From: Flavobacterium psychrophilum
Lineage (GTDB): Bacteria; Bacteroidota; Bacteroidia; Flavobacteriales; Flavobacteriaceae
NCBI GenBank assembly: GCA_945874225.1
Contig: CAMCFT010000016.1
Coordinates: 21,338 to 85,337, forward strand
Reading direction: 5' to 3'
DNA: 64,000 bases
The notes under the pieces were generated by a model. The model worked only from the letters and a program-made list of their open reading frames with translations. It was not told where the DNA came from and ran no database searches. A program made the translations under genes and the position numbers. Positions 29,391 to 37,513 of this stretch are shown piece after piece. Position 1 is the first letter of the stretch; each line of letters opens with the position of its first letter.

Positions 29391-31159
29391 ATGTCTCCTC
29401 GTAATTGTCGGTATTTTTTTCGGGCATCCACAAAGTAAATACTGTCTTGATGATTAAAGATTATTTTCTCATAAAGCGGTTTTGCCTTATCCGGTTGTTG
29501 TAACTTATTGTTATAAATTTCTGCCGAAAAATATAAAGCTTCGTCAATATAAATTCCGTCGCTGTGTTGCGTTATGATATTTTGATATTGGCTTAAAGCC
29601 AAATTATATTCTCCTTGTTTTTCATAAATTTTACCCAAACGCAACAAAGTTACCGCTTCGATTTCCTGTCCTTTAAAGCTTTTCAAAATCGACTGAAACT
29701 GCGCAATCGCTTCCTGATTCCTGTTTTGATATAACAAATAATCCCCTTTGGCAAACTGTTTCAATGCGGTTTGTGTCGAATCAGTAACGGTATTATCGTT
29801 GATTAAAAGGAAATATTCCAAAGCATCATTGGCAATCAATTGCGTACTTGCCGATTTCAATTCCTTGAACTGTTTCAACGCCCAGACAAAATCCCCTTGA
29901 AAATAACTGGTTTTGGCGGCTTTCAAACTCGCTTCGTGCGCCACGGCATCATTTTTTAAATTCTCTTCAATTTGGGAATAATAAATTAATGCCTGATTGA
30001 ATTTTTCTTCGAAAAGCAAAATATCTGCCAATTCCATTTTGGCCTGAGCCGCTTCATAATCGTTCAATTGCAACTCGAGTGCTTTCTTAATTACTGCTTT
30101 TCCTTCTTCGGGTTTTCGTAAATTGAAAGCCACAAAATGCGACTGAATCAGTTGCAAAGATAGCGTAAATGGACTTATTTCATATTCAGACAACAAACTG
30201 GCTAATTCAGAATTGATGGCGGCAAAATCTTTTTCCTGTGCCTTTCCGATTTTCATATCCAGTAAATAAGAATTGGCTTGGATAAGCAACTCTAAATCTT
30301 TGGTGTTTTCCAATACAAAGCCCAAAATTTCTTTGGCCGCTTCCGTATCATCTTCTTCGATGGCAAGTTGTCCCAAATTCACGATGCTGGAAAGTGATTC
30401 CGGATTGCGTTTGAAGATAGCTTTTTCTTGGATAAAAGCCTTGCCAAACTCTTTTTGTTGTACATAATACCAACTCAAATAATGGTTCCAAAAAACATCT
30501 TGGTTCTTTTGAGCTCTTATAATTAGTGCTTTTCGCAAAGTTTCATTGAAGTTATCATCGCCTTCTTCAAACATAAAACGAGCCAATTGGTTTTGGATTT
30601 GTACCGAATTTTGTGGGTTTTCAAAAGCTTCATCAAGGAAAGTAGAAATCATCATTTCGGTGTTGCCCAATTGTCCGTAAAGCATCGCCATTAGATAATT
30701 GAAATTGAAATTGGGTTGCAATGCCGTTGCCGTTTGATAGGATTTCAAGGCATATTCCAACAAGACTTTTCTCTCGAAAGAATTTGAAATTCCGCCCACT
30801 TCATTTGGATTTTTCTTAATTCGGTCGATGGCCTCATCGTAGTATTTTTTGGCGGAAGCCTCATTTTTTTGCAATTGAAAATTATAACCCAATTCTACTA
30901 AAAGATTGCCTTGTTTGTATTTGTCTAATCGCTCTCTTATGGCTTTTTCGGCAATGTCAAATTGTTGTAATTGCTGGTAGCAATCAATAGTTCGCTGAAA
31001 ATATTGGGAGTTCGATGGCTGATTTTTTAATAATTCTACAAAACTTATTTTTGCTTTCTCAAAATCGCCTTTGTCGAAATAATACTGCGCCAATTGCTCG
31101 TTTTGCGAGAAACAAACCAATGAAAAAAACAGGGTGATATGTAGAAAAAATAGTTTCAT
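29381..31159 (-). CDS. Secreted TPR protein
   Basis: 592 residues. A signal peptide (ends near FFSLVCFSQ, residue 19) precedes a chain of tetratricopeptide repeats (QLAQYYFDKGDFEKAKISFV near 24; TLLRLGKIYEKQGEYNLALS and DEALYFSAEIYNNKLQQPDK toward the end). TPR arrays act as protein-binding scaffolds; the partner is unknown. Its first 25 codons are nearly identical to those of the TlpA gene just upstream. The last codons and the stop come from a mobile palindromic module. Its start overlaps the TlpA stop by one base. Confidence 0.88.
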   Translation of the reverse strand: MKLFFLHITLFFSLVCFSQNEQLAQYYFDKGDFEKAKISFVELLKNQPSNSQYFQRTIDCYQQLQQFDIAEKAIRERLDKYKQGNLLVELGYNFQLQKNEASAKKYYDEAIDRIKKNPNEVGGISNSFERKVLLEYALKSYQTATALQPNFNFNYLMAMLYGQLGNTEMMISTFLDEAFENPQNSVQIQNQLARFMFEEGDDNFNETLRKALIIRAQKNQDVFWNHYLSWYYVQQKEFGKAFIQEKAIFKRNPESLSSIVNLGQLAIEEDDTEAAKEILGFVLENTKDLELLIQANSYLLDMKIGKAQEKDFAAINSELASLLSEYEISPFTLSLQLIQSHFVAFNLRKPEEGKAVIKKALELQLNDYEAAQAKMELADILLFEEKFNQALIYYSQIEENLKNDAVAHEASLKAAKTSYFQGDFVWALKQFKELKSASTQLIANDALEYFLLINDNTVTDSTQTALKQFAKGDYLLYQNRNQEAIAQFQSILKSFKGQEIEAVTLLRLGKIYEKQGEYNLALSQYQNIITQHSDGIYIDEALYFSAEIYNNKLQQPDKAKPLYEKIIFNHQDSIYFVDARKKYRQLRGDIAP

Positions 31160-32064
31160 TAATTATCAAATATTTTGGCTAAAAGAAGTTGTAATTCTCG
31201 CTTGTTTTTTTCTCCGCCACCTTTCCATTTACCAATAATATTTCCGTTTTTGTCAATTAAAATTTTATGTGGAATACCATTTACAAAATAATCTTTCAGA
31301 ATAGAATCATTATTTTCTAATATCGAAAAATGTCGCCAAGAATCAATTTTCTCTTTCAAAATTGCTTTTTTCCAAGCCTCTAAATCTTTGTCTTGAGTTA
31401 TGCTTATAACTTCAAATCCATCGTTGCTGTATTTTTTGTATAATTCTTTTATATAAGGGAGTTCTTCTCGACAAGGTGCACACCAACTCGCCCAAAAATC
31501 TATAAGGATATACTTTTTTTCTTTGTAATCATTTAATGAAAGCTGTTTGTTTTCAATATCCTTAACTGTAAATTCTGGAGCTCGACTTCCAACTTTACTT
31601 TGCTTAAAATAGTTGAGCTGTTTAGCCATTTTTTTTCCGCTATCGCTATTTCTAACTTCTGGAGATGCATTGGTATAAACTTCTTCAAAATCATCGTAGA
31701 AATTTTTCCCGGGTTGCCTTGAAATCTGCTTTTGTACCAATTCTAGACAATAAAGTGAAGATGGATGTTGTTTTGCATAATCCAGATTAATTTTCAGTTC
31801 AGCTATGTCATTTAGGTCCAAAACATCAAATAATTCATCAAATCTAAGCTCTAATTTGCTTTTAGTTATTGAATCTTTTTCTAATTTAATTTGACTGTCG
31901 CACTCCTTCATTAATTTTCTTATTGAATCATTAATTTTGCGAGTGTTGATGTGAAGATTATCCAATTCTTTTATAATATTGGCTTCATTTTTAGCCAATT
32001 GCTCGTTTTGCGAGAAACAAACCAATGAAAAAAACAGGATGATATGTAGAAAGAGTTTTTTCAT
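31159..32064 (-). CDS. TlpA-like thioredoxin-fold protein
   Basis: 301 residues, exported. The signal peptide MKKLFLHIILFFSLVCFSQ copies that of the downstream TPR protein. A helical charged region (about 30-165) precedes a thioredoxin domain with VGSRAPEFTVKDIENKQLSL and the redox motif WASWCAPCREELPYIKELY, then GIPHKILIDKNGNIIGKW. It is probably a periplasmic thiol-disulfide reductase of the TlpA/ResA type. The N-terminal domain resembles the extended domains of Bacteroidota TlpA proteins (DUF4369-like), but I cannot name it. Confidence 0.88.
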   Translation of the reverse strand: MKKLFLHIILFFSLVCFSQNEQLAKNEANIIKELDNLHINTRKINDSIRKLMKECDSQIKLEKDSITKSKLELRFDELFDVLDLNDIAELKINLDYAKQHPSSLYCLELVQKQISRQPGKNFYDDFEEVYTNASPEVRNSDSGKKMAKQLNYFKQSKVGSRAPEFTVKDIENKQLSLNDYKEKKYILIDFWASWCAPCREELPYIKELYKKYSNDGFEVISITQDKDLEAWKKAILKEKIDSWRHFSILENNDSILKDYFVNGIPHKILIDKNGNIIGKWKGGGEKNKRELQLLLAKIFDN

Positions 32065-32109
32065 TATAAACTTTTTTTCGCTAAAAAGTACTTAATTCGA
32101 AGTCATTTA

Positions 32110-32167
32110 ACCGCAAATTCGCAAATTATTTATAATTTAATAAAAATAAAATTTGCGAATTTGCGGT
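32110..32167. repeat. CCGCAAATTCGC inverted repeat, probable terminator of serS
   Basis: The 17-bp arms 32110-32126 and 32151-32167 are perfect complements. It lies just past the serS stop on the reverse strand. A sequence-related hairpin ends bacilliredoxin (60514-60560), and a weaker one follows metG (about 39616-39680). Confidence 0.65.
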
Positions 32168-32185
32168 AAATAAAACAAGCTAAAT

Positions 32186-33457
32186 TTAATCAATAATATC
32201 AAACCCACAATAGCTTCGCAAAACCTCAGGAATTACAATACCTTCCGCGGTTTGATAATTTTCTAAAATTCCTGCTAAAACTCTTGGCAAAGCCAATGAA
32301 CTTCCGTTTAAGGTGTGTGCCAATTGGTTTTTTCCGTCTTTGTCTTTGAAACGCAGTTTCAAACGATTCGCCTGAAAAGTCTCAAAATTAGAAACCGAAC
32401 TAATTTCTAACCAACGTTCTTGCGCCGTAGAATACACTTCGAAATCATACGTCAACGCTGATGTGAAACCCATATCGCCGCCACAAAGACGTAATATTCG
32501 ATACGGTAATTTCAATTCTTGCAAAATACTTTTTACGTGAGCTACCATTCCTTCCAAAGCTTCGTAGGATTTGTCAGGATGTTCCACTCGCACAATTTCG
32601 ACTTTGTCAAACTGGTGCAAACGATTCAATCCTCGAACGTGAGCGCCATAAGAACCGGCTTCCCGACGGAAACAAGGCGTGTAGGCTGTTGCCAAAACCG
32701 GCAATTCGTTTTCGTTAAGAATTACGTCACGAAACAAATTCGTAACGGGAACTTCTGCTGTTGGAATCAAATATAAATTATCGGTGGCATCGTGGTACAT
32801 TTGCCCTTCTTTATCCGGCAATTGTCCCGTTCCATAAGCCGAAGCTTCGTTGACCATATGCGGAACTTGGTATTCTTTGTAACCTGCAGCGGTGTTTTTG
32901 TCCAAGAAATAAGAAATCAAAGCACGTTGTAATCTGGCTCCTTTTCCTTTGTAAACTGGAAATCCTGCGCCGGTAATTTTGTTTCCTAATTCAAAATCGA
33001 TGATGTCGTATTTTTTTACCAATTCCCAATGTGGTTGCGCACCTTCGTGCAAAACTGGAATGTCGCCTTCTTGAAAAACGTTTAGGTTTTCCTCGGGAGT
33101 TTTTCCTTCGGGAACAATATCGGCAGGAAGATTTGGTAAAGTGTATAGTTTTTCTGAAAGTTCTGCAGCAAGTTGGTCAGCAGTTTCGGCTAATGCTTTG
33201 CTTTTTTCTTTCAACAGAACCGTTTTTTCTTTAAGAATGGCAGCTTTTGATTTTTCGCCACCTTTCATCAATTCACCAATGTCTTTGGACAGTTTATTAG
33301 ATTCGGATAAAATTCCATCCAACTCCACTTGTGTGGCGCGACGTTTTTCATCTAGTTGCACGATTTCTTCAACAACACTGGTGGCATCCATATTTCGTTT
33401 TGCCAAAGCCTTGATTACTTTTTCCTGATTCTCTCTAATAAATGCGATTTGTAACAT
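32186..33457 (-). CDS. serS: Seryl-tRNA synthetase
   Basis: Class II synthetase, 423 residues, full length. An N-terminal tRNA-binding coiled coil spans about 25-110 (LDEKRRATQVELDGILSESN, LKEKTVLLKEKSKALAETAD). Catalytic-core motif 2 is FRREAGSYGAHVRGLNRLHQ and motif 3 is TLNGSSLALPRVLAGILENY. It ends GFDIID. A TAnnTTTG box lies about 45 bases upstream. Confidence 0.97.
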   Translation of the reverse strand: MLQIAFIRENQEKVIKALAKRNMDATSVVEEIVQLDEKRRATQVELDGILSESNKLSKDIGELMKGGEKSKAAILKEKTVLLKEKSKALAETADQLAAELSEKLYTLPNLPADIVPEGKTPEENLNVFQEGDIPVLHEGAQPHWELVKKYDIIDFELGNKITGAGFPVYKGKGARLQRALISYFLDKNTAAGYKEYQVPHMVNEASAYGTGQLPDKEGQMYHDATDNLYLIPTAEVPVTNLFRDVILNENELPVLATAYTPCFRREAGSYGAHVRGLNRLHQFDKVEIVRVEHPDKSYEALEGMVAHVKSILQELKLPYRILRLCGGDMGFTSALTYDFEVYSTAQERWLEISSVSNFETFQANRLKLRFKDKDGKNQLAHTLNGSSLALPRVLAGILENYQTAEGIVIPEVLRSYCGFDIID

Positions 33458-33501
33458 AACTTAATTTTTTAACTCTTTGTTTGTTTTTCAATATAAGGAA
33501 G

Positions 33502-33509
33502 CAAATTTA
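33502..33509 (-). promoter_or_regulatory. Candidate -7 box of serS
   Basis: TAAATTTG on the reverse strand matches TAnnTTTG, 45 bases before the start codon. The nearest TTTG further upstream is 28 bases away, too far for a usual -33 element. Confidence 0.35.
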
Positions 33510-33650
33510 AGGAAATGTTTTTATAAAAAGGGGGAATCAAAAAGTTAAGAACGATTTAGACGGTAATGTTGAATTGTGTTTGCTCTTTTTCCTGTATAAA
33601 AGATTGCATTTCTGATAGATTACTTATTTTTACCATAAATTTTTTAGTCT

Positions 33651-35570
33651 ATGAAAAAAATATTTCTCTTCGGTTTTCTATTGATTTCATCTTTCGTTTT
33701 TTCGCAGGATAATCTTGTTTTATTTGAAAAAATGAGAGCTTCTGAAGCTAATTCTGCTTCAAAACTGATGTTAGTAAAAACGAATCCCAACACTGCAAAT
33801 TATGATATTACGTATCATAAATTAGAATTTACTATCAATCCGGCAGTTTATTTTATATCGGGGAAAATAACCACAACTTACACTGCTTTGTCAGATATGG
33901 TGAGTCTAACTTTCGATTTATCAAATACATTGACCGTAAGTTCTGTAAAAAGAGGAATTGACAATCTAACTTATACCCAAAGCCCTACGGAATTAAAAAT
34001 TACTTTACCAGCGACACAGCCAACAGGAACTTCGGAAACAGTAGAAATCACCTATTCGGGTGCGCCTTCCTCTTCGGGATTTGGATCATTTATGCAAAGC
34101 ACGCACGGAACTTCTCCAATTATTTGGACATTGTCAGAACCTTTCGGAGCAATGAATTGGTGGCCTTGCAAGCAAGATTTGAACGATAAAGTGAACAGTA
34201 TTGATGTCTATATTACTGCTCCAAGTCAATATACAAGTGTTTCTAACGGCGTCGAACCTGAAGCTCCAGTTATTAATGGATTGAATAAAACGACTCATTT
34301 TCACCACGGTTATCCAATTCCTGCTTATTTGATTTGTATGGCAGTAACTGATTATTCCGTTTACAATCAAATTGGCGGAACTATTCCAAATGAATACCCA
34401 ATTGTCAATTATATTTATCCGGAAAGTTTAACTCCAACTCTTCAAAATCAATTGGCACAAACCCCGTTGATATTAAATCTCTTTGAAAATTTATTCGAAA
34501 CCTATCCATTTCATACCGAAAAATACGGTCACGCCCAGTTTGGTTGGGGGGGTGGAATGGAGCATACCACGGTTTCGTTTATGGTCAGCTTTGGCAGACA
34601 ATTAATTGCTCACGAAATGGCGCATCAATGGTTTGGCGACAAAATTACTTGCGGCACTTGGAAAGATATTTGGCTCAATGAGGGATTTGCTACCTATTTA
34701 GCCTCGATGGTTATCGAAAATTTTGACGGACAAGCGGCTTTTATTGCTGATAAAACCAATATGATTAACTCCATTACTTCGATTACAAACGGCGCTGTAT
34801 ATTTGACTGATGCCGAAGCATTGAATGTGAATCGAATTTTTGACTCGCGTTTATCTTATCGTAAAGGAGCGATGGTTTTAAATATGCTTCGATTCAAATT
34901 AGGTGATGCCGTGTTTTTTCAGGGATTAAAAAATTATTTATCCGACTCGAATCTGGCGTATAAATATGCTGTTACCTCCAATTTGCAGTCAAATCTCGAA
35001 GCGGTTTATGGAAGCAGTTTAACCGAATTTTTCAGCGATTGGGTTTATAATCAAGGTTATCCAACTTATTCTATTGCTGTTCAAAATAATTTTAATGGAA
35101 CAGTTTCTTTAAGTGTGAATCAAACGCAATCCGATGCATCGGTGCCTTTTTTCGAAATGCCAGTTCCTGTTCGGGTTTTTGGTGCTAGTGGAGAACAAAT
35201 GGATTTAGTTTTAAACAATACTTCCAATGGAGAAACTTTTGTTAAAAATGTTCCTTTTGTGGTTACAAGCGTAGTTTTTGATCCAAATAAAGATTTAATT
35301 TCTAAAAATTCCAGCGTTACATTGGCCGTTGAAAATTTCAAATTAGAAAGCGTAAAGTTATATCCAAACCCAGCAAATAATAGAATATCTCTCGATTTTC
35401 CAAAGCAAATTTCTCTTCAAAAAACTATCATTTATAACGCTTTAGGTCAAAAAGTTAAAGAAACAACTTTGGCTACTTCTTGGGATGTAAGTGCTTTTTC
35501 GGAAGGAGTTTATTTTATGACGCTATATACAAATGAGGGAACTAAACAAATTCAGTTTGTGAAAAAGTAA
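33651..35570 (+). CDS. Secreted M1 family metallopeptidase with T9SS sorting domain
   Basis: 639 residues. A signal peptide ends FVFSQ (residue 19). The M1 aminopeptidase N-terminal beta domain follows, then GWGGGMEHTTVSF (the substrate-binding GxMEx motif) and the zinc site HEMAHQWFG with a downstream Glu in WLNEGFATYLA (HExxH-x18-E). At the C-terminus (about 565-639) KLYPNPANNRISLDF and GVYFMTLYTNEGTKQIQFVK form a type A T9SS sorting domain, so the enzyme is exported by the type IX system to the surface or medium. It probably degrades peptides for nutrition. Single gene. Confidence 0.94.
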   Translation: MKKIFLFGFLLISSFVFSQDNLVLFEKMRASEANSASKLMLVKTNPNTANYDITYHKLEFTINPAVYFISGKITTTYTALSDMVSLTFDLSNTLTVSSVKRGIDNLTYTQSPTELKITLPATQPTGTSETVEITYSGAPSSSGFGSFMQSTHGTSPIIWTLSEPFGAMNWWPCKQDLNDKVNSIDVYITAPSQYTSVSNGVEPEAPVINGLNKTTHFHHGYPIPAYLICMAVTDYSVYNQIGGTIPNEYPIVNYIYPESLTPTLQNQLAQTPLILNLFENLFETYPFHTEKYGHAQFGWGGGMEHTTVSFMVSFGRQLIAHEMAHQWFGDKITCGTWKDIWLNEGFATYLASMVIENFDGQAAFIADKTNMINSITSITNGAVYLTDAEALNVNRIFDSRLSYRKGAMVLNMLRFKLGDAVFFQGLKNYLSDSNLAYKYAVTSNLQSNLEAVYGSSLTEFFSDWVYNQGYPTYSIAVQNNFNGTVSLSVNQTQSDASVPFFEMPVPVRVFGASGEQMDLVLNNTSNGETFVKNVPFVVTSVVFDPNKDLISKNSSVTLAVENFKLESVKLYPNPANNRISLDFPKQISLQKTIIYNALGQKVKETTLATSWDVSAFSEGVYFMTLYTNEGTKQIQFVKK

Positions 35571-35623
35571 ACTTTAAACGCAGTTAGTGGATTTTAAAAA
35601 AGCGATGTTATATTGAGTTTCTG

Positions 35624-36163
35624 TTATACTCTTTTAATCTCGTGACCCACAAATTCTTCCAAAGTGGCAAACATATCATCTACGGAAAGCACTTCGAAAT
35701 CGGGATGGGTTTTTAGAAAATTGGCGTTCAAATCAATTAGATTTTCATCTATTTCGAAAAAGGTGTCATTGTTGAGCAAATCTCGAATAGGATTTACGCC
35801 GTCTAGTTTGCCTTTTAGGAATTTATTGAGCTTCACGCTGCTCATTAATTTTACTTTTTTGGATTGTTGTTGAAATAATTCCAAGTGCTTTTCGGCGCCA
35901 ATTAACGCCAAACCTTCTTCTATCAACTCGTTCAATTCCTTGTCCCAACTCGAATTATATACAAATTGAGCAAAATTCCCTTCGGTATATTGTGATGCAT
36001 AATAATCTAAATAATAACTCATTATCGCATCTTCGTGAATCAAATCATCGTTCACGCCTTCTTCGCGCATTAAATTGATTACTGAAATATTAGAATTGAT
36101 TACATCTTGGAGATTTTCACTATTAAAGGCTGTTTCTGAAATAATTATTCTACCGAATTCCAT
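35624..36163 (-). CDS. DMP19-like (DUF4375) family protein
   Basis: 179-residue acidic cytoplasmic protein. The centre, YLDYYASQYTEGNFAQFVYN followed by EEGLALIGAEKHLELFQQ, resembles the DMP19/DUF4375 fold, whose Neisseria member is a DNA mimic. The C-terminus has a second conserved-looking part (FFEIDENLIDLNANFLKTHP). The acidic bias fits the family, but DNA mimicry here is unproven. A perfect hairpin lies upstream (36231-36261). Confidence 0.65.
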   Translation of the reverse strand: MEFGRIIISETAFNSENLQDVINSNISVINLMREEGVNDDLIHEDAIMSYYLDYYASQYTEGNFAQFVYNSSWDKELNELIEEGLALIGAEKHLELFQQQSKKVKLMSSVKLNKFLKGKLDGVNPIRDLLNNDTFFEIDENLIDLNANFLKTHPDFEVLSVDDMFATLEEFVGHEIKRV

Positions 36164-36230
36164 AGGTTTTGTGTTTGATGATTTGGTGCAAAATTCGGGT
36201 AAATAATAACAGAAAAGAAATATTCTTCAA

Positions 36231-36261
36231 CCTTTGTCAAAGTTTTGAACTTTGACAAAGG
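36231..36261. repeat. CCTTTGTCAAAGTT hairpin
   Basis: The perfect 14-bp arms 36231-36244 and 36248-36261 flank a 3-base loop, between the DMP19-like start and the CDGSH stop. It may end CDGSH transcription on the reverse strand, but it also looks like a dispersed hairpin element. Confidence 0.6.
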
Positions 36262-36335
36262 TGTTTTTGGAAATAAAAAAAAAGCCACATTAATGAAAAT
36301 GCAGCTTTTAAAATATTTTATCAAAAAAGGGGTCT

Positions 36336-36563
36336 TTAGCTTGTTTTCATTGGTGGCAAATCAAATGCTTTAGAATCACCTTCGAAATTATTACGGTGCG
36401 AACCATCGCAAAAAGGTTTGTTGGATGATAATCCACAACGACACAGACCTAATGCAGTTCTTCCTTCTAGGCCATAAATTACCCCATCTTGGTCCATTAT
36501 TTCAAAATCACCTTCGATTTTTATCGATCCGTTTTTATTGATTATTAGTTTAGTCTTGATCAT
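36336..36563 (-). CDS. CDGSH-type [2Fe-2S] protein
   Basis: 75 residues with the complete cluster-binding motif CRCGLSSNKPFCDGSH (three Cys and one His). Such small CDGSH proteins carry a labile 2Fe-2S cluster and are linked to redox or iron handling; the partner is unknown. It has its own -7 box upstream and no operon partner. Confidence 0.92.
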   Translation of the reverse strand: MIKTKLIINKNGSIKIEGDFEIMDQDGVIYGLEGRTALGLCRCGLSSNKPFCDGSHRNNFEGDSKAFDLPPMKTS

Positions 36564-36592
36564 ATTGTTTTTGTTTTAGTGGTCAAAGATTG

Positions 36593-36600
36593 CAAATATA
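36593..36600 (-). promoter_or_regulatory. Candidate -7 box of the CDGSH gene
   Basis: TATATTTG on the reverse strand matches TAnnTTTG, 29 bases before the start codon. Confidence 0.45.
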
Positions 36601-36653
36601 TTATAACTTCATCCTATTGAGATGGTTTTTTATTTATTCTAATAGGAGTCTTT

Positions 36654-36830
36654 CTAGGAACGTTTATGAATTGAATCATCACTCCTTTTCTTTTCATTCA
36701 TTTTTGTCACTAAAGCTTTCAACAGTAACGCTTTTTCTTTTTTTTCCTCCTGAAGTTTAGTGTTTTTTCGTTTTAGCAATTTGGTATGTAAAGCCTTGTT
36801 TTTAGTGTTTTTTTCAGGTCCTTTTGCCAT
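36654..36830 (-). CDS. Small lysine-rich protein (58 residues)
   Basis: An open frame on the reverse strand from ATG at 36830 to TAG at 36654 encodes MAKGPEKNTKNKALHTKLLK and further basic helical sequence (KRKNTKLQEEKKEKALLLKA), ending DDSIHKRS. It is strongly basic with an amphipathic heptad feel. A TATATTTG box sits 30 bases upstream, which supports a real gene. It may bind nucleic acid or ribosomes, but that is a guess from charge alone. Confidence 0.6.
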   Translation of the reverse strand: MAKGPEKNTKNKALHTKLLKRKNTKLQEEKKEKALLLKALVTKMNEKKRSDDSIHKRS

Positions 36831-36859
36831 AATTTATAATCTTGGGTAATTTTAGGTTA

Positions 36860-36867
36860 CAAATATA
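36860..36867 (-). promoter_or_regulatory. Candidate -7 box of the small basic protein gene
   Basis: TATATTTG on the reverse strand, a perfect TAnnTTTG match, 30 bases before the ATG at 36830. Confidence 0.45.
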
Positions 36868-36885
36868 AATAAAGGCTTATTAATA

Positions 36886-37098
36886 ACTCGTTGGGTGCAA
36901 TTAATCAATTTTCAAAATAATTTAAAAAATATAAAATTAAACACATAGAAACATAGTAAAAAAGAAAGGGATAGCCCAATTCTTGGGTTCACAAAACTAT
37001 GATTTACTAGAATAAAGTGAAACGCCTTCTCTAAATTATTAAAACTATGAATCTATGTGTTTAAAAAAAACAATAATTTGAATTACACCCAACAGGTT
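36886..37098. repeat. Palindromic repeat, copy 1 (GTTGGGTGCAATT ends)
   Basis: The ends TTGGGTGCAATT (about 36891) and AATTACACCCAA (37081) are inverted. Inner arms AAACACATAGA and CTATGTGTTT, plus AACATAGT/ACTATG, form a long interrupted hairpin. The centre reads GCCCAATTCTTGGGTTCAC. No coding capacity. Confidence 0.75.
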
Positions 37099-37342
37099 AA
37101 AAAATATAAAATTAAACACATAGAGCTGTCTGCCGAAAGGCAGAAACATAGTAAAAAAGAAAGGGATAACCCAATTGCTTCGCCTGTTCGCTATCGCTCG
37201 GGTCATGGGTTCACAAAACTATGATTTACTAGAATAAAGTGAAACGCCTTCTTTAAATTATTAAAAACTATGAATCTGCCTTTCGGCAGACTGGTCTATG
37301 TGTTAAAAAAAAGAATAATTTGAATTACAACCAACGGGTTTA
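37097..37342. repeat. Palindromic repeat, copy 2, carrying three inserted modules
   Basis: Same backbone as copy 1, but with a CTGCCGAAAGGCAG module in the left arm (about 37124-37143) and its inverse (CTGCCTTTCGGCAG) at the matching place in the right arm (about 37276-37296). A GCTTCGCCTGTTCGC... module lies in the centre (about 37177-37204). It ends with AATTACAACCAACGGG. A third copy begins at 63851. Confidence 0.75.
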
Positions 37343-37371
37343 TTAATATGAATGATGAATCAAGATCCCAA

Positions 37372-37475
37372 ATCCTTAGCCCTGATAGCAGTGGAAATCC
37401 CACGCTTTTTTGCGTGGATTGCAACGGATAGCGGGAAATAGCTCCTAATCCTTCGACTGCGCTCAGGAAGACAAT
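37372..37475. repeat. Structured repeat element upstream of metG
   Basis: A segment from CTTAGCCCTGATAGC to GGATAGCGGGAAATAGC encloses a hairpin with CCACGC/GCGTGG arms around a T-run (about 37409-37425). It is followed by a CCTTCGACTGCGCTCAGGA module. From memory, relatives of both are frequent between genes in Flavobacterium. It could be a transcribed structured RNA or a passive element. Confidence 0.55.
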
Positions 37476-37486
37476 AAATAATTCCT

Positions 37487-37494
37487 TATTTTTG
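37487..37494 (+). promoter_or_regulatory. Candidate -7 box of metG
   Basis: TATTTTTG matches TAnnTTTG, 19 bases before the metG ATG. No -33 element is visible in the repeat sequence upstream. Confidence 0.45.
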
Positions 37495-37513
37495 CAACAA
37501 ATTAAACTGAATT

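Noticed and set aside
36886..37342. Insertion sequence
   Set aside because: No transposase frame within or near; only inverted ends and nested modules.
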